Positions 43,129 through 52,023 of a stretch of 64,000 nucleotides of DNA are shown piece after piece. The stretch is taken from contig CAVQIB010000022.1 in assembly GCA_963712435.1 (NCBI GenBank), positions 147,162 to 211,161 on the forward strand, read 5' to 3'. The notes beneath the pieces were generated by a model. It ran no database searches. It was not told where the DNA came from and saw nothing but the letters and a program-made list of their open reading frames with translations. Numbering within the stretch: the first letter of the stretch is position 1; each line of letters begins with the position of its first letter. The stretch comes from Rhodoplanes sp963712435. GTDB taxonomy: Bacteria; Pseudomonadota; Alphaproteobacteria; Rhizobiales; Xanthobacteraceae. Both the position numbers and the translations under genes were made by a program.

Positions 43129-43995
43129 TCAACCGCTCGCATCGAGCCCGAGATCGAGGATCGGCGCGCTGTGGGTGATCCAGCCGACCGAAATCAGATC
43201 GACTCCGCTCGCGGCGACTGCGGCGATCGTCTCTTGCGTGATCCGGCCGGAGGCTTCGGTCACCGCGCGTCGTCCGACGGTTTCCACCGCTCGGGCGAGC
43301 TTTTCCGGGTCCATATTGTCGAGCAGCACGGCGTCGACCCCGACCGACATCGCTTCTTCGAGCTGGTCGAGCGTGTCGACCTCGACCTCGATCTTGACCA
43401 GATGTCCGACGCCGGCGCGCGCGCGCTTGATCGCCGGCGCTATGCCGCCCGCGATTGCGATGTGGTTGTCCTTGATCAGCACGGCGTCGTCGAGGCCGAA
43501 GCGGTGGTTCGATCCGCCGCCCGCGCGAACGGCGTATTTCTCGAGCGCGCGCAGACCCGGCGTGGTCTTGCGCGTGCAGACGATGCGGGCCGGGCCGTGC
43601 GGGCGCGCCGCCTCGACCAGCGCCGCGGTTGCGGTCGCGATGCCCGACAGACGGCAGAACAGGTTGAGCGCGACCCGCTCGGCGGTCAGGATCGCCCGCG
43701 CCGGACCGTCGAGCCAGACGACGGCTTCTCCGGCGTCGACCCTGCTTCCGTCGGGCCGTTCGCTTCTGAACTTGATGCCCGGATCGAGCAGCCGAAAGGC
43801 GAGGATCGCCGCGTCCATTCCGGCGGTCACGCCGGCCTCGCGCGCGACGATCGCGCCGGACAGGCGCGCCGCGGCCGGGATCACGGCAGCCGTCGTGACG
43901 TCCCCGGCGAGCCCGAGGTCCTCGAGAAGCGCGGCGCGCACGAGCGGCTCGACGAGCACAAGGGGAGGCGCAGAGCTGGAAACGTCGTTGGTCAT
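43129..43995 (-). CDS. nadC: Nicotinate-nucleotide pyrophosphorylase (quinolinate phosphoribosyltransferase) NadC
   Basis: 288 residues from the ATG at 43995; an upstream in-frame ATG at 44028 would overlap nadB. Family blocks are EDLGLAGDVTTAAVIP, NLFCRLSGIATATA, TRKTTPGLRALEKYAVRAGG and LIKDNHIAIAGG. It makes nicotinate mononucleotide from quinolinate and PRPP, the third step of de novo NAD synthesis. The start is one base after the nadB stop, so the operon is coupled. Confidence 0.95.
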   Translation of the reverse strand: MTNDVSSSAPPLVLVEPLVRAALLEDLGLAGDVTTAAVIPAAARLSGAIVAREAGVTAGMDAAILAFRLLDPGIKFRSERPDGSRVDAGEAVVWLDGPARAILTAERVALNLFCRLSGIATATAALVEAARPHGPARIVCTRKTTPGLRALEKYAVRAGGGSNHRFGLDDAVLIKDNHIAIAGGIAPAIKRARAGVGHLVKIEVEVDTLDQLEEAMSVGVDAVLLDNMDPEKLARAVETVGRRAVTEASGRITQETIAAVAASGVDLISVGWITHSAPILDLGLDASG

Positions 43996-43996
43996 G

Positions 43997-45565
43997 TCAC
44001 GCGACATCCTGCAGAGCGTTCGGTTCATCCTGGTCCTGGAGCGCCGATACGGCCGTCAGCGCGCTCGCCAGCGTCATCTCCGTGTGGCGGACCGTTCCGA
44101 GCGTGGGATGATCGCTGCGGACATGGGCGCCGCGGCTCTCGCGCCGCGTGCAAGCCGCGATCGCCACGAGCAGCGCGACGAGCGCCGCATCGGACGCCGG
44201 TCCCGGCGCAGCCGCTACCTGGCGCGCAAGCAGGCGGACGGCCTTGTGCAGTCCGGACGCATCGCGGATCACGCCGACATGCTTTGTCATGAGTTCGCGG
44301 ATGTCGGTTGCGCTCATCGCCGGTTTAGTGATGTTGCGGGCCATCGAGACCTCGGCCCGCGCCGTTGAGGATCCGATCTTGCCCAGAATGTCATCGGCGA
44401 TCCAGCGCGCAAAGGCGAGAGCTTCGACGAGCGAGTTGCTGGCGAGCCGGTTCGCGCCGTGCAGGCCGGTCGAGGCGACCTCGCCGCACGCCCACAGCCC
44501 TTCGATCGAGGCGCGCCCCCGGCGGTCCACCTTGACGCCGCCCATATGGTAGTGCGCCGCCGGCCGGACCGGGATCAGGTCACGGCCGGGATCGAGGCCC
44601 GCGCTTCGGCACAGGGCTGCGACTGACGGGAAACGGCCGGCGAAGCGTCGCCCCAGCGCTGCGCGCGCATCGAGGAACACGGGCTGTCCCGCTTCGAGTT
44701 GCGCAAAGATGGCGCGCGCCACGACATCCCGCGGGGAAAGCTCCGCCCCCGGGACGTCGGCCATGAACCGCTCGCCGCGGCCATTGACGAGCACGGCGCC
44801 TTCGCCGCGCAACGCCTCGGTCGCGAGCGGCATCGGGTCGGCGCCGGTCGCGATCGCGGTGGGGTGGAACTGGACGAATTCGAGGTCACGCAGAACGGCG
44901 CCGGCGCGGGCGGCGAGCGCAAGCCCGCTGCCGGTCGCGCCAAGCGGATTGGTGGTGTGAGCGTACAGGCCGCCGAGCCCGCCGGTCGCGAGAACGACCC
45001 GGCGCGTCGGCAGCGCCATGTCCGTACGCCCGTCCCTTCGCGCGCACAGGAGGCCGGCAACCGCGCCCGCGTCGAGCATCAGCTCGACGGCTCGCACATC
45101 CTCCATCACGACGATCGACGGCGCTGCGCGGACGGCGCGGGCCAATGCAGCGAGAACGATCCGCCCGGCGCCGTCGCCCTGCGCATGCACGATCCGCCGG
45201 CGCGCGTGCGCCGCCTCCAGGCCGAGCGCGACATCGCCAGCGTCGTCGCGGTCGAACGACACGCCCTGCCGCTCCAGCCATGCGATGCAGGCGGGCGCGG
45301 CGCGGGCGACCGCAAGCGCCACGGCCGGTTCGCTCAGGCCGGCGCCGGCCGCAAGCGTGTCGGCGGCGTGCAGGTCCGGCGTGTCGTCCGCGCCGAGCGC
45401 GGCCGCGAGGCCGCCTTGCGCCCAGGCGGTCGCGGCGTCCACGCCCAGGCGCGCCTGCGCGATCAGCGTGACAGGCAGGGGCGCAAGATGCAGCGCCGTC
45501 GCAAGGCCGGCGATGCCCGCCCCCACGACGATCACGCGATCGTTCGTCTCCGCCGGGACAGCCAA
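43997..45565 (-). CDS. nadB: L-aspartate oxidase NadB
   Basis: About 522 residues. The FAD-binding dinucleotide fold is VIVVGAGIAGLATALHLA (about residues 10-27). AAAWAQGGLAAAL-type and HTTNPLGATGSG blocks follow. LWACGEVASTGLHGANRLASNS near residue 360 is the conserved succinate dehydrogenase-family segment. The TTG at 45565 is the likely start because AGGAG lies 8 bases upstream and the fold begins there. It oxidises aspartate to iminosuccinate for NadA. It lies 11 bases after the nadA stop. Confidence 0.95.
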   Translation of the reverse strand: MAVPAETNDRVIVVGAGIAGLATALHLAPLPVTLIAQARLGVDAATAWAQGGLAAALGADDTPDLHAADTLAAGAGLSEPAVALAVARAAPACIAWLERQGVSFDRDDAGDVALGLEAAHARRRIVHAQGDGAGRIVLAALARAVRAAPSIVVMEDVRAVELMLDAGAVAGLLCARRDGRTDMALPTRRVVLATGGLGGLYAHTTNPLGATGSGLALAARAGAVLRDLEFVQFHPTAIATGADPMPLATEALRGEGAVLVNGRGERFMADVPGAELSPRDVVARAIFAQLEAGQPVFLDARAALGRRFAGRFPSVAALCRSAGLDPGRDLIPVRPAAHYHMGGVKVDRRGRASIEGLWACGEVASTGLHGANRLASNSLVEALAFARWIADDILGKIGSSTARAEVSMARNITKPAMSATDIRELMTKHVGVIRDASGLHKAVRLLARQVAAAPGPASDAALVALLVAIAACTRRESRGAHVRSDHPTLGTVRHTEMTLASALTAVSALQDQDEPNALQDVA

Positions 45566-45576
45566 CTCGGCGCTCC

Positions 45577-46575
45577 TCAGCGCACCGCGAGCATGCGCTC
45601 GACGGCGCCGCGCGCCCGCTGCGCCAGCGCCTCGTCGATGCGCACCTCGTGCGTCAGCGTCTCGAGCGCGCGACGGATGCCCGAAAGCGTGATCCGTTTC
45701 ATGTGCGGGCAGAGATTGCACGGACGGACAAATTCGAGGTCGGGATGCGCAAGCGCCACATTGTCGCTCATCGAGCACTCGGTCACGAGCGCGACGCGGG
45801 CGGGCCTGCGGTCGCGGACGTAGTCCGCCATTGCAGCCGTCGAGCCGGCAAAGTCGGCCAGCGCCACCACCTCGGGCGGGCACTCGGGGTGCGCCAGGAC
45901 GACCACGCCGGGATGGTTCTCGCGCAGGTCGCGGATGTCCTGCGGCGTGAACTGCTCGTGCACCTCGCAGCGGCCGCTCCAGGCGATCACCTCCACGCCC
46001 GGAACCTCGGCGGCGACGTTCTTGGCGAGATACTCGTCGGGCAGCATCAGCACGCGCGGAACGCCGAGCGATGCGATCACCTTGGCGGCGTTGCCCGAGG
46101 TGCAGCAAATGTCGGACTCCGCTTTCACCGCGGCGGAGGTGTTCACATAGGTGACCACCGGCACGCCGGGATAGCGCGCCCGCAGCCTGCGCACGTCCTC
46201 CGCCGTGATCGATTCCGCGAGCGAGCAGCCCGCGCGCAGGTCCGGGATCAGCACCGTCTTGTCCGGATTGAGGAGCTTCGCCGTCTCCGCCATGAAATGG
46301 ACGCCGGCGAGCACGATCACGTCGGCGTCGGTCGCGACCGCCTCGCGGGCGAGCGCGAGGCTGTCGCCGACAATGTCCGCGACGGTGTGGAAGATTTCCG
46401 GCGTCTGATAGTTGTGGGCCAGGATCACCGCATTGCGCGTCCGCTTCAGCGCGAGGATCGCTTCGACGTCGCCAGCCACGAGCGCCCACTCGGCCGGGAG
46501 CAGATGCCCGCTCACGCGCGCATAGAGGTGCGGGAGCGGCGGCGACAGAGCAGCCGGGGCGGCGGGTCCGTGCAT
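45577..46575 (-). CDS. nadA: Quinolinate synthase NadA
   Basis: 332 residues. It condenses iminosuccinate with dihydroxyacetone phosphate using a 4Fe-4S cluster. Likely cluster ligands are the cysteines in RAGCSLAES, TECSMSDN and PCNLCPHMK. HNYQTPEI and VHFMAETAKLL are further conserved segments. It is the first gene of nadABC and is preceded by two NrtR-like operators. The ATG at 46575 has GAGG upstream. Confidence 0.96.
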   Translation of the reverse strand: MHGPAAPAALSPPLPHLYARVSGHLLPAEWALVAGDVEAILALKRTRNAVILAHNYQTPEIFHTVADIVGDSLALAREAVATDADVIVLAGVHFMAETAKLLNPDKTVLIPDLRAGCSLAESITAEDVRRLRARYPGVPVVTYVNTSAAVKAESDICCTSGNAAKVIASLGVPRVLMLPDEYLAKNVAAEVPGVEVIAWSGRCEVHEQFTPQDIRDLRENHPGVVVLAHPECPPEVVALADFAGSTAAMADYVRDRRPARVALVTECSMSDNVALAHPDLEFVRPCNLCPHMKRITLSGIRRALETLTHEVRIDEALAQRARGAVERMLAVR

Positions 46576-46586
46576 TCTGACCTCAT

Positions 46587-46673
46587 ATACTCAGAGTGAG
46601 CATTAGTCGGCGCGAAAAAAGGGCCGGTCGGCGGCCGGCCCCCTTATGCTAGAGATGAGTATAACGATGTCAA
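46587..46673 (-). promoter_or_regulatory. nadA promoter with two NrtR-type operators
   Basis: Two 17-base dyads related to ATACTCA-N3-TGAGTAT are present: ATACTCAGAGTGAGCAT at 46587-46603 and ATGCTAGAGATGAGTAT at 46646-46662. On the minus strand a perfect -35 TTGACA (46668-46673) and a -10-like TAGCAT (46646-46651) are 16 bases apart. The second dyad fills the spacer and overlaps the -10, so a bound repressor would block RNA polymerase. NrtR is encoded just upstream and controls NAD genes in many bacteria; the assignment is by context and pattern. Confidence 0.65.
46615..46643 (-). terminator. Intrinsic terminator after nrtR
   Basis: On the minus strand, a stem of GGGCCGG / CCGGCCC (7 bp, 7-base loop) is followed directly by six T. 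It lies about 40 bases after the nrtR stop. It should end nrtR transcripts. It also coincides with the predicted start of the nadA transcript. Confidence 0.75.
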
Positions 46674-46681
46674 CCGGGTTT

Positions 46682-47683
46682 TCATCCGGGCGGCGCCGCC
46701 CGGCGCGGCAGGCGCAAACCGGGCGCGGGCCGCTCCAGCAGCACCTCCCGGCGGAAGCGCACGAGCCGCGCCGGCCGCCCGCCGGTCTCCGTACGGGTCT
46801 CGCCCGTTTCCTCGACCAGGCCCTGCGCTTCGACCAGGCGGCGAAAATTCTGCTTGTGCAGGCGCACGCCGGCGAGCGCCTCGACCGTTCGCTGCAGTTC
46901 CAGGAGGGTGAAGGCGGGCGGCATCAGCTCGAACACGACGGGCCGGTATTTGATCTTGCCGCGCAGCCGGCCGATCGCGGTGGCGAGCATGCGGCGGTGA
47001 TCGAGCGCCATCGGAACCCCCGGGATCAGGCTGCGCCTGGCCGTAACGGTCTCGCCGGCATCGCGCCAAGCCTCGGGCAACAGCTTTGCTTCAAACAGGA
47101 GTTCATAACGCTCCAGCACGCGCTCGTCGTTCCAGCCGAGTTCGCCGAGCCCGAAGGTCGCCTCGATCCGCTCCCGGCGCAGCCGTCGGAAGGCCTCCGT
47201 CGGCGCAGTCTTCGCCCACGCTCTCAGCCGCCGCTCGACGACGTCGAGGACGGCCGTTCGCCCGCTGCGCCAATCCTCCCAAGGCAGATACACATACCAG
47301 TTGCGCCACGACGCCTCGGTCAGTCCGGCCGGCCGCGCCTCCCGCACCAGCGCGAGATAGGCGACCGCGAGCGCCCGCTCCGCCGCCGCCTGGTCCAGCC
47401 CGCTCCGGTCGCGGTCGCCGAATGTGTAAAGCTGTTCGACATAGCCGAGCTGTTGCCTGGTCTGCCGTTCGACCCATGCGCGCAGGCCCGACTCAAGCGT
47501 GCGGTGCTCCGGCGCGAGCTGACCGGACGGAAGCGCCTCGGCCGCGTCCCGGCTCTTTCCGCGCAGAGCGAGAACCCGTGGTTCCTCGGTCGTGGCCGCC
47601 ACAACGACGGCGCTCAAGCAAATCGAGATCAGCTGGCCCGGCTCGGACTGCGATGCAAGCGGCGCTGAAGCTTCTCTGGTCAT
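46682..47683 (-). CDS. nrtR: NrtR-type regulator of NAD metabolism (Nudix-like domain plus winged helix)
   Basis: 333 residues. The N-terminal half is a Nudix fold (about 15-170), but the hydrolase box is degenerate: the REUxEE core reads RQTRQQ in WVERQTRQQLGY, so it should sense rather than cleave an ADP-ribose-type ligand. The C-terminal winged helix (about 235-320) contains FTLLELQRTVEALAG and LHKQNFRRLVEAQGLVEE. It is about 100 residues longer than many NrtR proteins, with a middle segment of unknown role. It sits directly upstream of nadABC, which fits an NAD repressor role. Confidence 0.85.
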   Translation of the reverse strand: MTREASAPLASQSEPGQLISICLSAVVVAATTEEPRVLALRGKSRDAAEALPSGQLAPEHRTLESGLRAWVERQTRQQLGYVEQLYTFGDRDRSGLDQAAAERALAVAYLALVREARPAGLTEASWRNWYVYLPWEDWRSGRTAVLDVVERRLRAWAKTAPTEAFRRLRRERIEATFGLGELGWNDERVLERYELLFEAKLLPEAWRDAGETVTARRSLIPGVPMALDHRRMLATAIGRLRGKIKYRPVVFELMPPAFTLLELQRTVEALAGVRLHKQNFRRLVEAQGLVEETGETRTETGGRPARLVRFRREVLLERPAPGLRLPRRAAPPG

Positions 47684-47897
47684 CGGCAGACAAACTAAAA
47701 ACGCATTGGGCCCATCGCAAGCGTTTCCGCGCGGCGTGTGAAAGATCGCCGGACGCGGCCGCGGGCGTGAGCGGACGGAGGGCCGCCAGTTCCTCCTGGA
47801 CCGACGCTGAGCATCGCGCCCTTGAGCGGAAGGACGGGCGAGCTACATGACCCTTGGCGGGCGCCCAGGCGCTGGCCTTACCCATGCGAGGAGACCC

Positions 47898-48818
47898 ATG
47901 TCATCGTTCGACCGCCGCATGCTGCTGCGTTCCCTGGCGGCGACCGGCGCGGCCGCGATGCTGCCGCGGGCGGCGTCGGCGCAGCCGGGCGGCGTTCTCA
48001 CCAGGCCCATTCCCTCGAGCGGCGAGGCGCTGCCGCTGGTCGGGCTCGGCAGCTGGATCACCTTCAATGTCGGCGACGACCCGGTCGCGCGCGACGCCTG
48101 CGCGCAGGTCATGCGCGCTTTCTTCGCCGCCGGCGGACGCATGATCGATTCGTCGCCCATGTATGGCTCGTCGCAGAACGTGATCGGACACGGCCTCGCC
48201 AGGCTCGACCATCCGGCGGGCCTGTTCGCGGCCGACAAGGTCTGGATCTCGTCCGCCGCCCGCGGCCCGGCCCAGATCGAAGCCTCCCGTCAGGCCTGGG
48301 GCGTCCCGCGCTTCGACCTGCTGCAGGTGCATAATCTGCTCTCCTGGGAGCCGCACTTGCGCACGCTGCTGGCCATGAAGGCGGCGGGTCAGCTCCGCTA
48401 TGTCGGGATCACGACTTCGGAGGGACGCCGCCACGGCGAGTTCGAGCAGATCATGCGCGCACAGCCGCTCGATTTCGTGCAGATCACCTACAATATTCTC
48501 GATCGCGAGGCCGAAGCGCGCATTCTTCCGCTCGCGCGTGACCGCGGCATGGCGGTGATCGTCAACCGGCCGTTCCGCCAAGGCGACCTGACCCGCAAGC
48601 TCGCGCGCCATCCGCTGCCCGGCTGGGCCGGCGAGATCGGCTGCGCCAGCTGGGCGCAGTTCATTCTGAAGTTCATCGTCTCGCATCCGGCGGTGACCTG
48701 CGCGATCCCGGCGACGACGCGCGTCGATCACGTGCAGGAGAACGTGGCCGCGGCCGCCGGGACACTGCCCGACGCGGCGATGCGCGCGCGCATGATCGCG
48801 CATGTCGAGACGCTTTGA
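47898..48818 (+). CDS. Exported (Tat-type) aldo/keto reductase
   Basis: 306 residues. The N-terminus MSSFDRRMLLRSLAATGAAAMLPRAASAQ has twin arginines, a hydrophobic stretch and an Ala-x-Ala site, so Tat export of a folded, cofactor-loaded protein is likely. The AKR barrel follows with SSPMYGSSQ (catalytic Tyr region), LLQVHNLL and RYVGITTSEG. The start at 47898 has GAGGAGACCC upstream. It overlaps the next membrane protein gene by one base, suggesting a shared job. The substrate is unknown. The 214-base gap to divergent nrtR holds no clear motif. Confidence 0.85.
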   Translation: MSSFDRRMLLRSLAATGAAAMLPRAASAQPGGVLTRPIPSSGEALPLVGLGSWITFNVGDDPVARDACAQVMRAFFAAGGRMIDSSPMYGSSQNVIGHGLARLDHPAGLFAADKVWISSAARGPAQIEASRQAWGVPRFDLLQVHNLLSWEPHLRTLLAMKAAGQLRYVGITTSEGRRHGEFEQIMRAQPLDFVQITYNILDREAEARILPLARDRGMAVIVNRPFRQGDLTRKLARHPLPGWAGEIGCASWAQFILKFIVSHPAVTCAIPATTRVDHVQENVAAAAGTLPDAAMRARMIAHVETL

Positions 48819-49507
48819 TGTCGGAATGGTGGAGCTATTCGCTCTCGGACTTCCTGCTGTTCTCCTCGCGCACTTACTACCGCCTGTTCGAACTCTACAA
48901 TCTTGCGGTTTGGCCGTGGCACATCGCAGGCGTGGCGCTCGGCGTCGCGGTGCTGGCGCTGTGGTTGCGCGGCGTATCGTGGAACGGACGCGCGATCGCC
49001 GTGATCCTTTCTTCCTGCTGGCTGTGGGTGGCGTGGGCTTACCTGCTCGTTCGCTTTGAAACCATCAATTGGGCGGCGCGCTATTTCGCCATCGGCTTTG
49101 CGATCGAGGCGGCGCTGCTGCTCTGGTCGGGGCTCATCCGCGACGGATTACGGCTGCGGCGCGCCCCGGACGCGGCCAGCATTGCCGGCTTCTGGTTGCT
49201 TTGTCTTGCGCTCTTCGCCTGGCCGCTGATTGGCTTGCCGTTTGGGCGCCCGTTAGTGCAGGCGGAGGTGTTCGGCGTTGCGCCCGACCCGACCGTCGCA
49301 GCGACGCTCGGCGTTCTTCTCGCCGCCGAGCGGACGCGTTGGGAGCTCGTCGTCGTTCCGCTCCTGTGGTGCGCCATCAGCGGCGCGACCTTGTGGACCA
49401 TGCAGTCGCCGGACGCCCTCGCGATGCCGGCGACTGCGCTGCTCGCCGTTGTGCTGGCCGGCTGGAAAGCCAGCGCGCGGCACAAGGATGCTGGGCCATC
49501 AAGCTGA
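48818..49507 (+). CDS. DUF6064-family membrane protein
   Basis: 229 residues with about six or seven hydrophobic spans. The N-terminus MSEWWSYSLSDFLLFSSRTY followed by RLFELYNLAVWPWHI is characteristic of the DUF6064 family as I know it. It is an inner-membrane protein of unknown function. The ATG at 48818 overlaps the last base of the aldo/keto reductase stop. Confidence 0.82.
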   Translation: MSEWWSYSLSDFLLFSSRTYYRLFELYNLAVWPWHIAGVALGVAVLALWLRGVSWNGRAIAVILSSCWLWVAWAYLLVRFETINWAARYFAIGFAIEAALLLWSGLIRDGLRLRRAPDAASIAGFWLLCLALFAWPLIGLPFGRPLVQAEVFGVAPDPTVAATLGVLLAAERTRWELVVVPLLWCAISGATLWTMQSPDALAMPATALLAVVLAGWKASARHKDAGPSS

Positions 49508-49718
49508 TGCGGCCGAGCGGCCAAGCCCGCCGGCCGGTTGCGACGAGCGAGCCGCATAAGGCGTCACGCACGGCAGGTGTAAGAACGTCGCAAAGCAACC
49601 AAGACAATCTCACTTCGATTTGAAGAGGCCAGTTCGCGGCCGCAATGGGGTCAGTTTCTTTGCATTATCAAGAAGCGGAAGCGTCCCTCGCCATGCGGAT
49701 GGGCTTTCATGAACGTGA

Positions 49719-49736
49719 CTGTCACACAACTGTCGT
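49719..49736 (+). promoter_or_regulatory. Pho box upstream of pstS
   Basis: CTGTCACACAACTGTCGT contains two CTGTCxx direct repeats 11 bases apart, matching the PhoB box (CTGTCAT-A4-CTGTCAT type). It lies 203 bases upstream of the pstS start. PhoB activation under phosphate limitation is expected. Nothing else was recognised in the 431-base gap 49508-49938. Confidence 0.8.
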
Positions 49737-49938
49737 GCAGCCCTGGTTAGTGATCCGGAGCTAAGAGCTGATCTAAAGCCTGCGAGCGGAGGCTTTGGCG
49801 TGCGAACGAGTTGGCCGTCGATCTTTGCGCCGGCCCGCACAGCCACACGCATCCGGACCGCGCAGCGCTGAACGGCGCTTCGCGTCAACTCGCGCGAAGG
49901 CTGATCCGCAACGCCCTCACCCTTAGGGAACGCCTCCA

Positions 49939-50979
49939 ATGATTAGTTTCGCTCGCGCGCCGATGTTCGCCGCGGCTCTCGCCGTCTTCGCAGCGCTTCC
50001 GTTCAGCGCAGCAAACGTCGCAATCGCGCAGGACGTGCGCCTGATCGGCTCCGGCGCGAGCTTTCCATTCCCGATCTACTCGGCCTGGTTCAAGCAGTTC
50101 AGCAAGGAAAGCGGCGTCATTGTCGATTATCAGGCCAAGGGCAGCGGCGCCGGCATCCAGGACTTCATCAACCACACCGTCGACTTCGCCGGCAGCGATG
50201 CGGCGATGACGGATGCGGAGATGGCCAAGGTCGAGGGCGGCGTCGTGCTGATCCCGATCACCGCGGGCGAGATCGTCGTCGCCTACAATCTTCCGGGAAA
50301 CCCGGCCGGGCTCAAGCTTCCGCGCGACGTCTATCCGGAGATTTTCCTTGGCAAGGTGACGCGCTGGAACGATCCGCGCATCGCCGCCGCCAACCCGGAC
50401 GTGAAGCTACCCGACCTTCCGATCACCGTGGTCCGTCGCTCGGACTCGAGCGGCACGACCTTCGTGTTCACCAAGCATCTGTCCGCCATCAGTCCGGAGT
50501 TCGCGAAACAGGTCGGCTCCGGCACCACGGTCGAATGGCCGAAGAGCGACAAGATCGTGGGCGCGCCGAAGAACGACGGCGTCACCGCCACCATCAAGCA
50601 GACGCCCGGCGCGCTCGGCTATATCGAATACGGCTACGCGAAGCTGACCAAGACGCCCGCTGCGGCGCTCCAGAACAAGTCCGGCGCCTATGTCGAGCCG
50701 AGCGCCAAATCGGGCGAGGCGACGCTCGCGGCCGCCAAGCTCGGACCCGATCTGCGCGGCTGGATCGAAGACCCGGAAGGCGCGGAGGTCTACCCGATCG
50801 CAACATTCACCTGGCTCCTGTTCTACAAGGATCAGGACGACAAGAAGGCCGAGGTTCTGCGCCGACTCGTGGAGTACTGCACGACCAAGGGCCAGACCAT
50901 CGCCGACAGCATGGGCTACATCCCGCTGCCGGCGAGCGTGGTCGAGAAGATCAAAGCGGCCGCTGCCGATATCAAATGA
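49939..50979 (+). CDS. pstS: Phosphate ABC transporter substrate-binding protein PstS (first copy)
   Basis: 346 residues. The signal peptide runs to about residue 30 (MISFARAPMFAAALAVFAALPFSA...AQD). The mature protein starts VRLIGSGASFPFPIYSAWF, as in PstS. Phosphate-site blocks are QAKGSGAGIQDF, VDFAGSDAAMTD and VRRSDSSGTTFVFT. It binds phosphate in the periplasm. It is first in a pst operon, behind the Pho box. The ATG has AGGGAACG upstream. Confidence 0.95.
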   Translation: MISFARAPMFAAALAVFAALPFSAANVAIAQDVRLIGSGASFPFPIYSAWFKQFSKESGVIVDYQAKGSGAGIQDFINHTVDFAGSDAAMTDAEMAKVEGGVVLIPITAGEIVVAYNLPGNPAGLKLPRDVYPEIFLGKVTRWNDPRIAAANPDVKLPDLPITVVRRSDSSGTTFVFTKHLSAISPEFAKQVGSGTTVEWPKSDKIVGAPKNDGVTATIKQTPGALGYIEYGYAKLTKTPAAALQNKSGAYVEPSAKSGEATLAAAKLGPDLRGWIEDPEGAEVYPIATFTWLLFYKDQDDKKAEVLRRLVEYCTTKGQTIADSMGYIPLPASVVEKIKAAAADIK

Positions 50980-51045
50980 CCCGCGGCCGGCGCCTGCACG
51001 CAAGCACCTTTGGCTGCCTCCCTTCGGCCGGCTTCGGACAATTTG

Positions 51046-52023
51046 ATGTCAAACAACCCTTTCGCTACTGCTGATGCCGCCCACGCGGTCAGTCAGGCGC
51101 CGAGCGGCGGCGAATACCTCATCGACCGCTGGTTCCGGGCTCTCGCTCTGATCGCTGCGAGTCTGTTGATCGTGCTGGTTGCCTACATTCTCTGGAAGAT
51201 CGGCGGACAGGCTCTGCCGGCCATCCGCGACTACCATATCGATTTCCTGACCAGCTCCAATTGGAACGTCCAGGAAAAGAAATTCGGCATCCTTCCCGGC
51301 ATTTGGGGAACCCTCTACAGCTCGCTTCTTGCCTTGCTGATCGGCGGGTTTTTCGGGCTCACGGTCGCGATCTTCCTCACCCAAGGCTTCTTGCCGACGC
51401 GCCTCGCCTTCGTGTTCCGCCTCGTCATCGAGATGCTGGCCGCCATTCCGAGCGTCGTCTTTGGCCTGTGGGGCATATTCGTCGTCATCCCGGCGATCCG
51501 CCCGGCCGCCAATTGGCTCAACGAGCAATTCGGCTTCATACCGTTCTTCGGGACATCGCTGAGCGGTCCCGGCCTCCTCCCGGCCGCTATTGTGCTGGCG
51601 ATCATGATTCTGCCGACCGTCGCGGCGATCTCGCAAGACGCGCTCAACTCGGTCCCCTACCGCACCAAGGAGGCGGCCTATGGGATGGGGGCGACGCGTT
51701 GGGAAGTGATCTTGAGAGTGATGGTGCCGACCGCCGCAGGCGGCATCTTCAGCGCCATGGTGCTGGGCTTCGGTCGTGCGCTCGGCGAGACGATGGCGCT
51801 CGCCATGTTGATCGGCAACTCCAATCAACTCAGCCTGTCGCTGTTCGCCCCGGCCGAGACGCTTGCTGCGTTGCTCGCGTCGCATTTTCCTGAAGCCGGG
51901 CCGGTCGAAGTCGAAGCCCTGATGTATGCGGCGCTCGTCCTGCTCGCCATCACCCTGATTGTGAATGTGGTCGGCATCGGCCTGCTCACCATCACGCAAC
52001 GCAATATTTCGGGAAAGGCATGA
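51046..52023 (+). CDS. pstC: Phosphate ABC transporter permease PstC
   Basis: 325 residues with about six membrane spans. PstC-type segments include KKFGILPGIWGTLYSSLLALLI-like start, FRLVIEMLAAIPSVVFGLWG and TKEAAYGMGATRWEVILRVM (the ATPase-contact loop). The ATG at 51046 is taken because the longer frame adds only unconserved residues. It forms the channel with PstA, whose ATG overlaps its stop. Confidence 0.94.
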   Translation: MSNNPFATADAAHAVSQAPSGGEYLIDRWFRALALIAASLLIVLVAYILWKIGGQALPAIRDYHIDFLTSSNWNVQEKKFGILPGIWGTLYSSLLALLIGGFFGLTVAIFLTQGFLPTRLAFVFRLVIEMLAAIPSVVFGLWGIFVVIPAIRPAANWLNEQFGFIPFFGTSLSGPGLLPAAIVLAIMILPTVAAISQDALNSVPYRTKEAAYGMGATRWEVILRVMVPTAAGGIFSAMVLGFGRALGETMALAMLIGNSNQLSLSLFAPAETLAALLASHFPEAGPVEVEALMYAALVLLAITLIVNVVGIGLLTITQRNISGKA

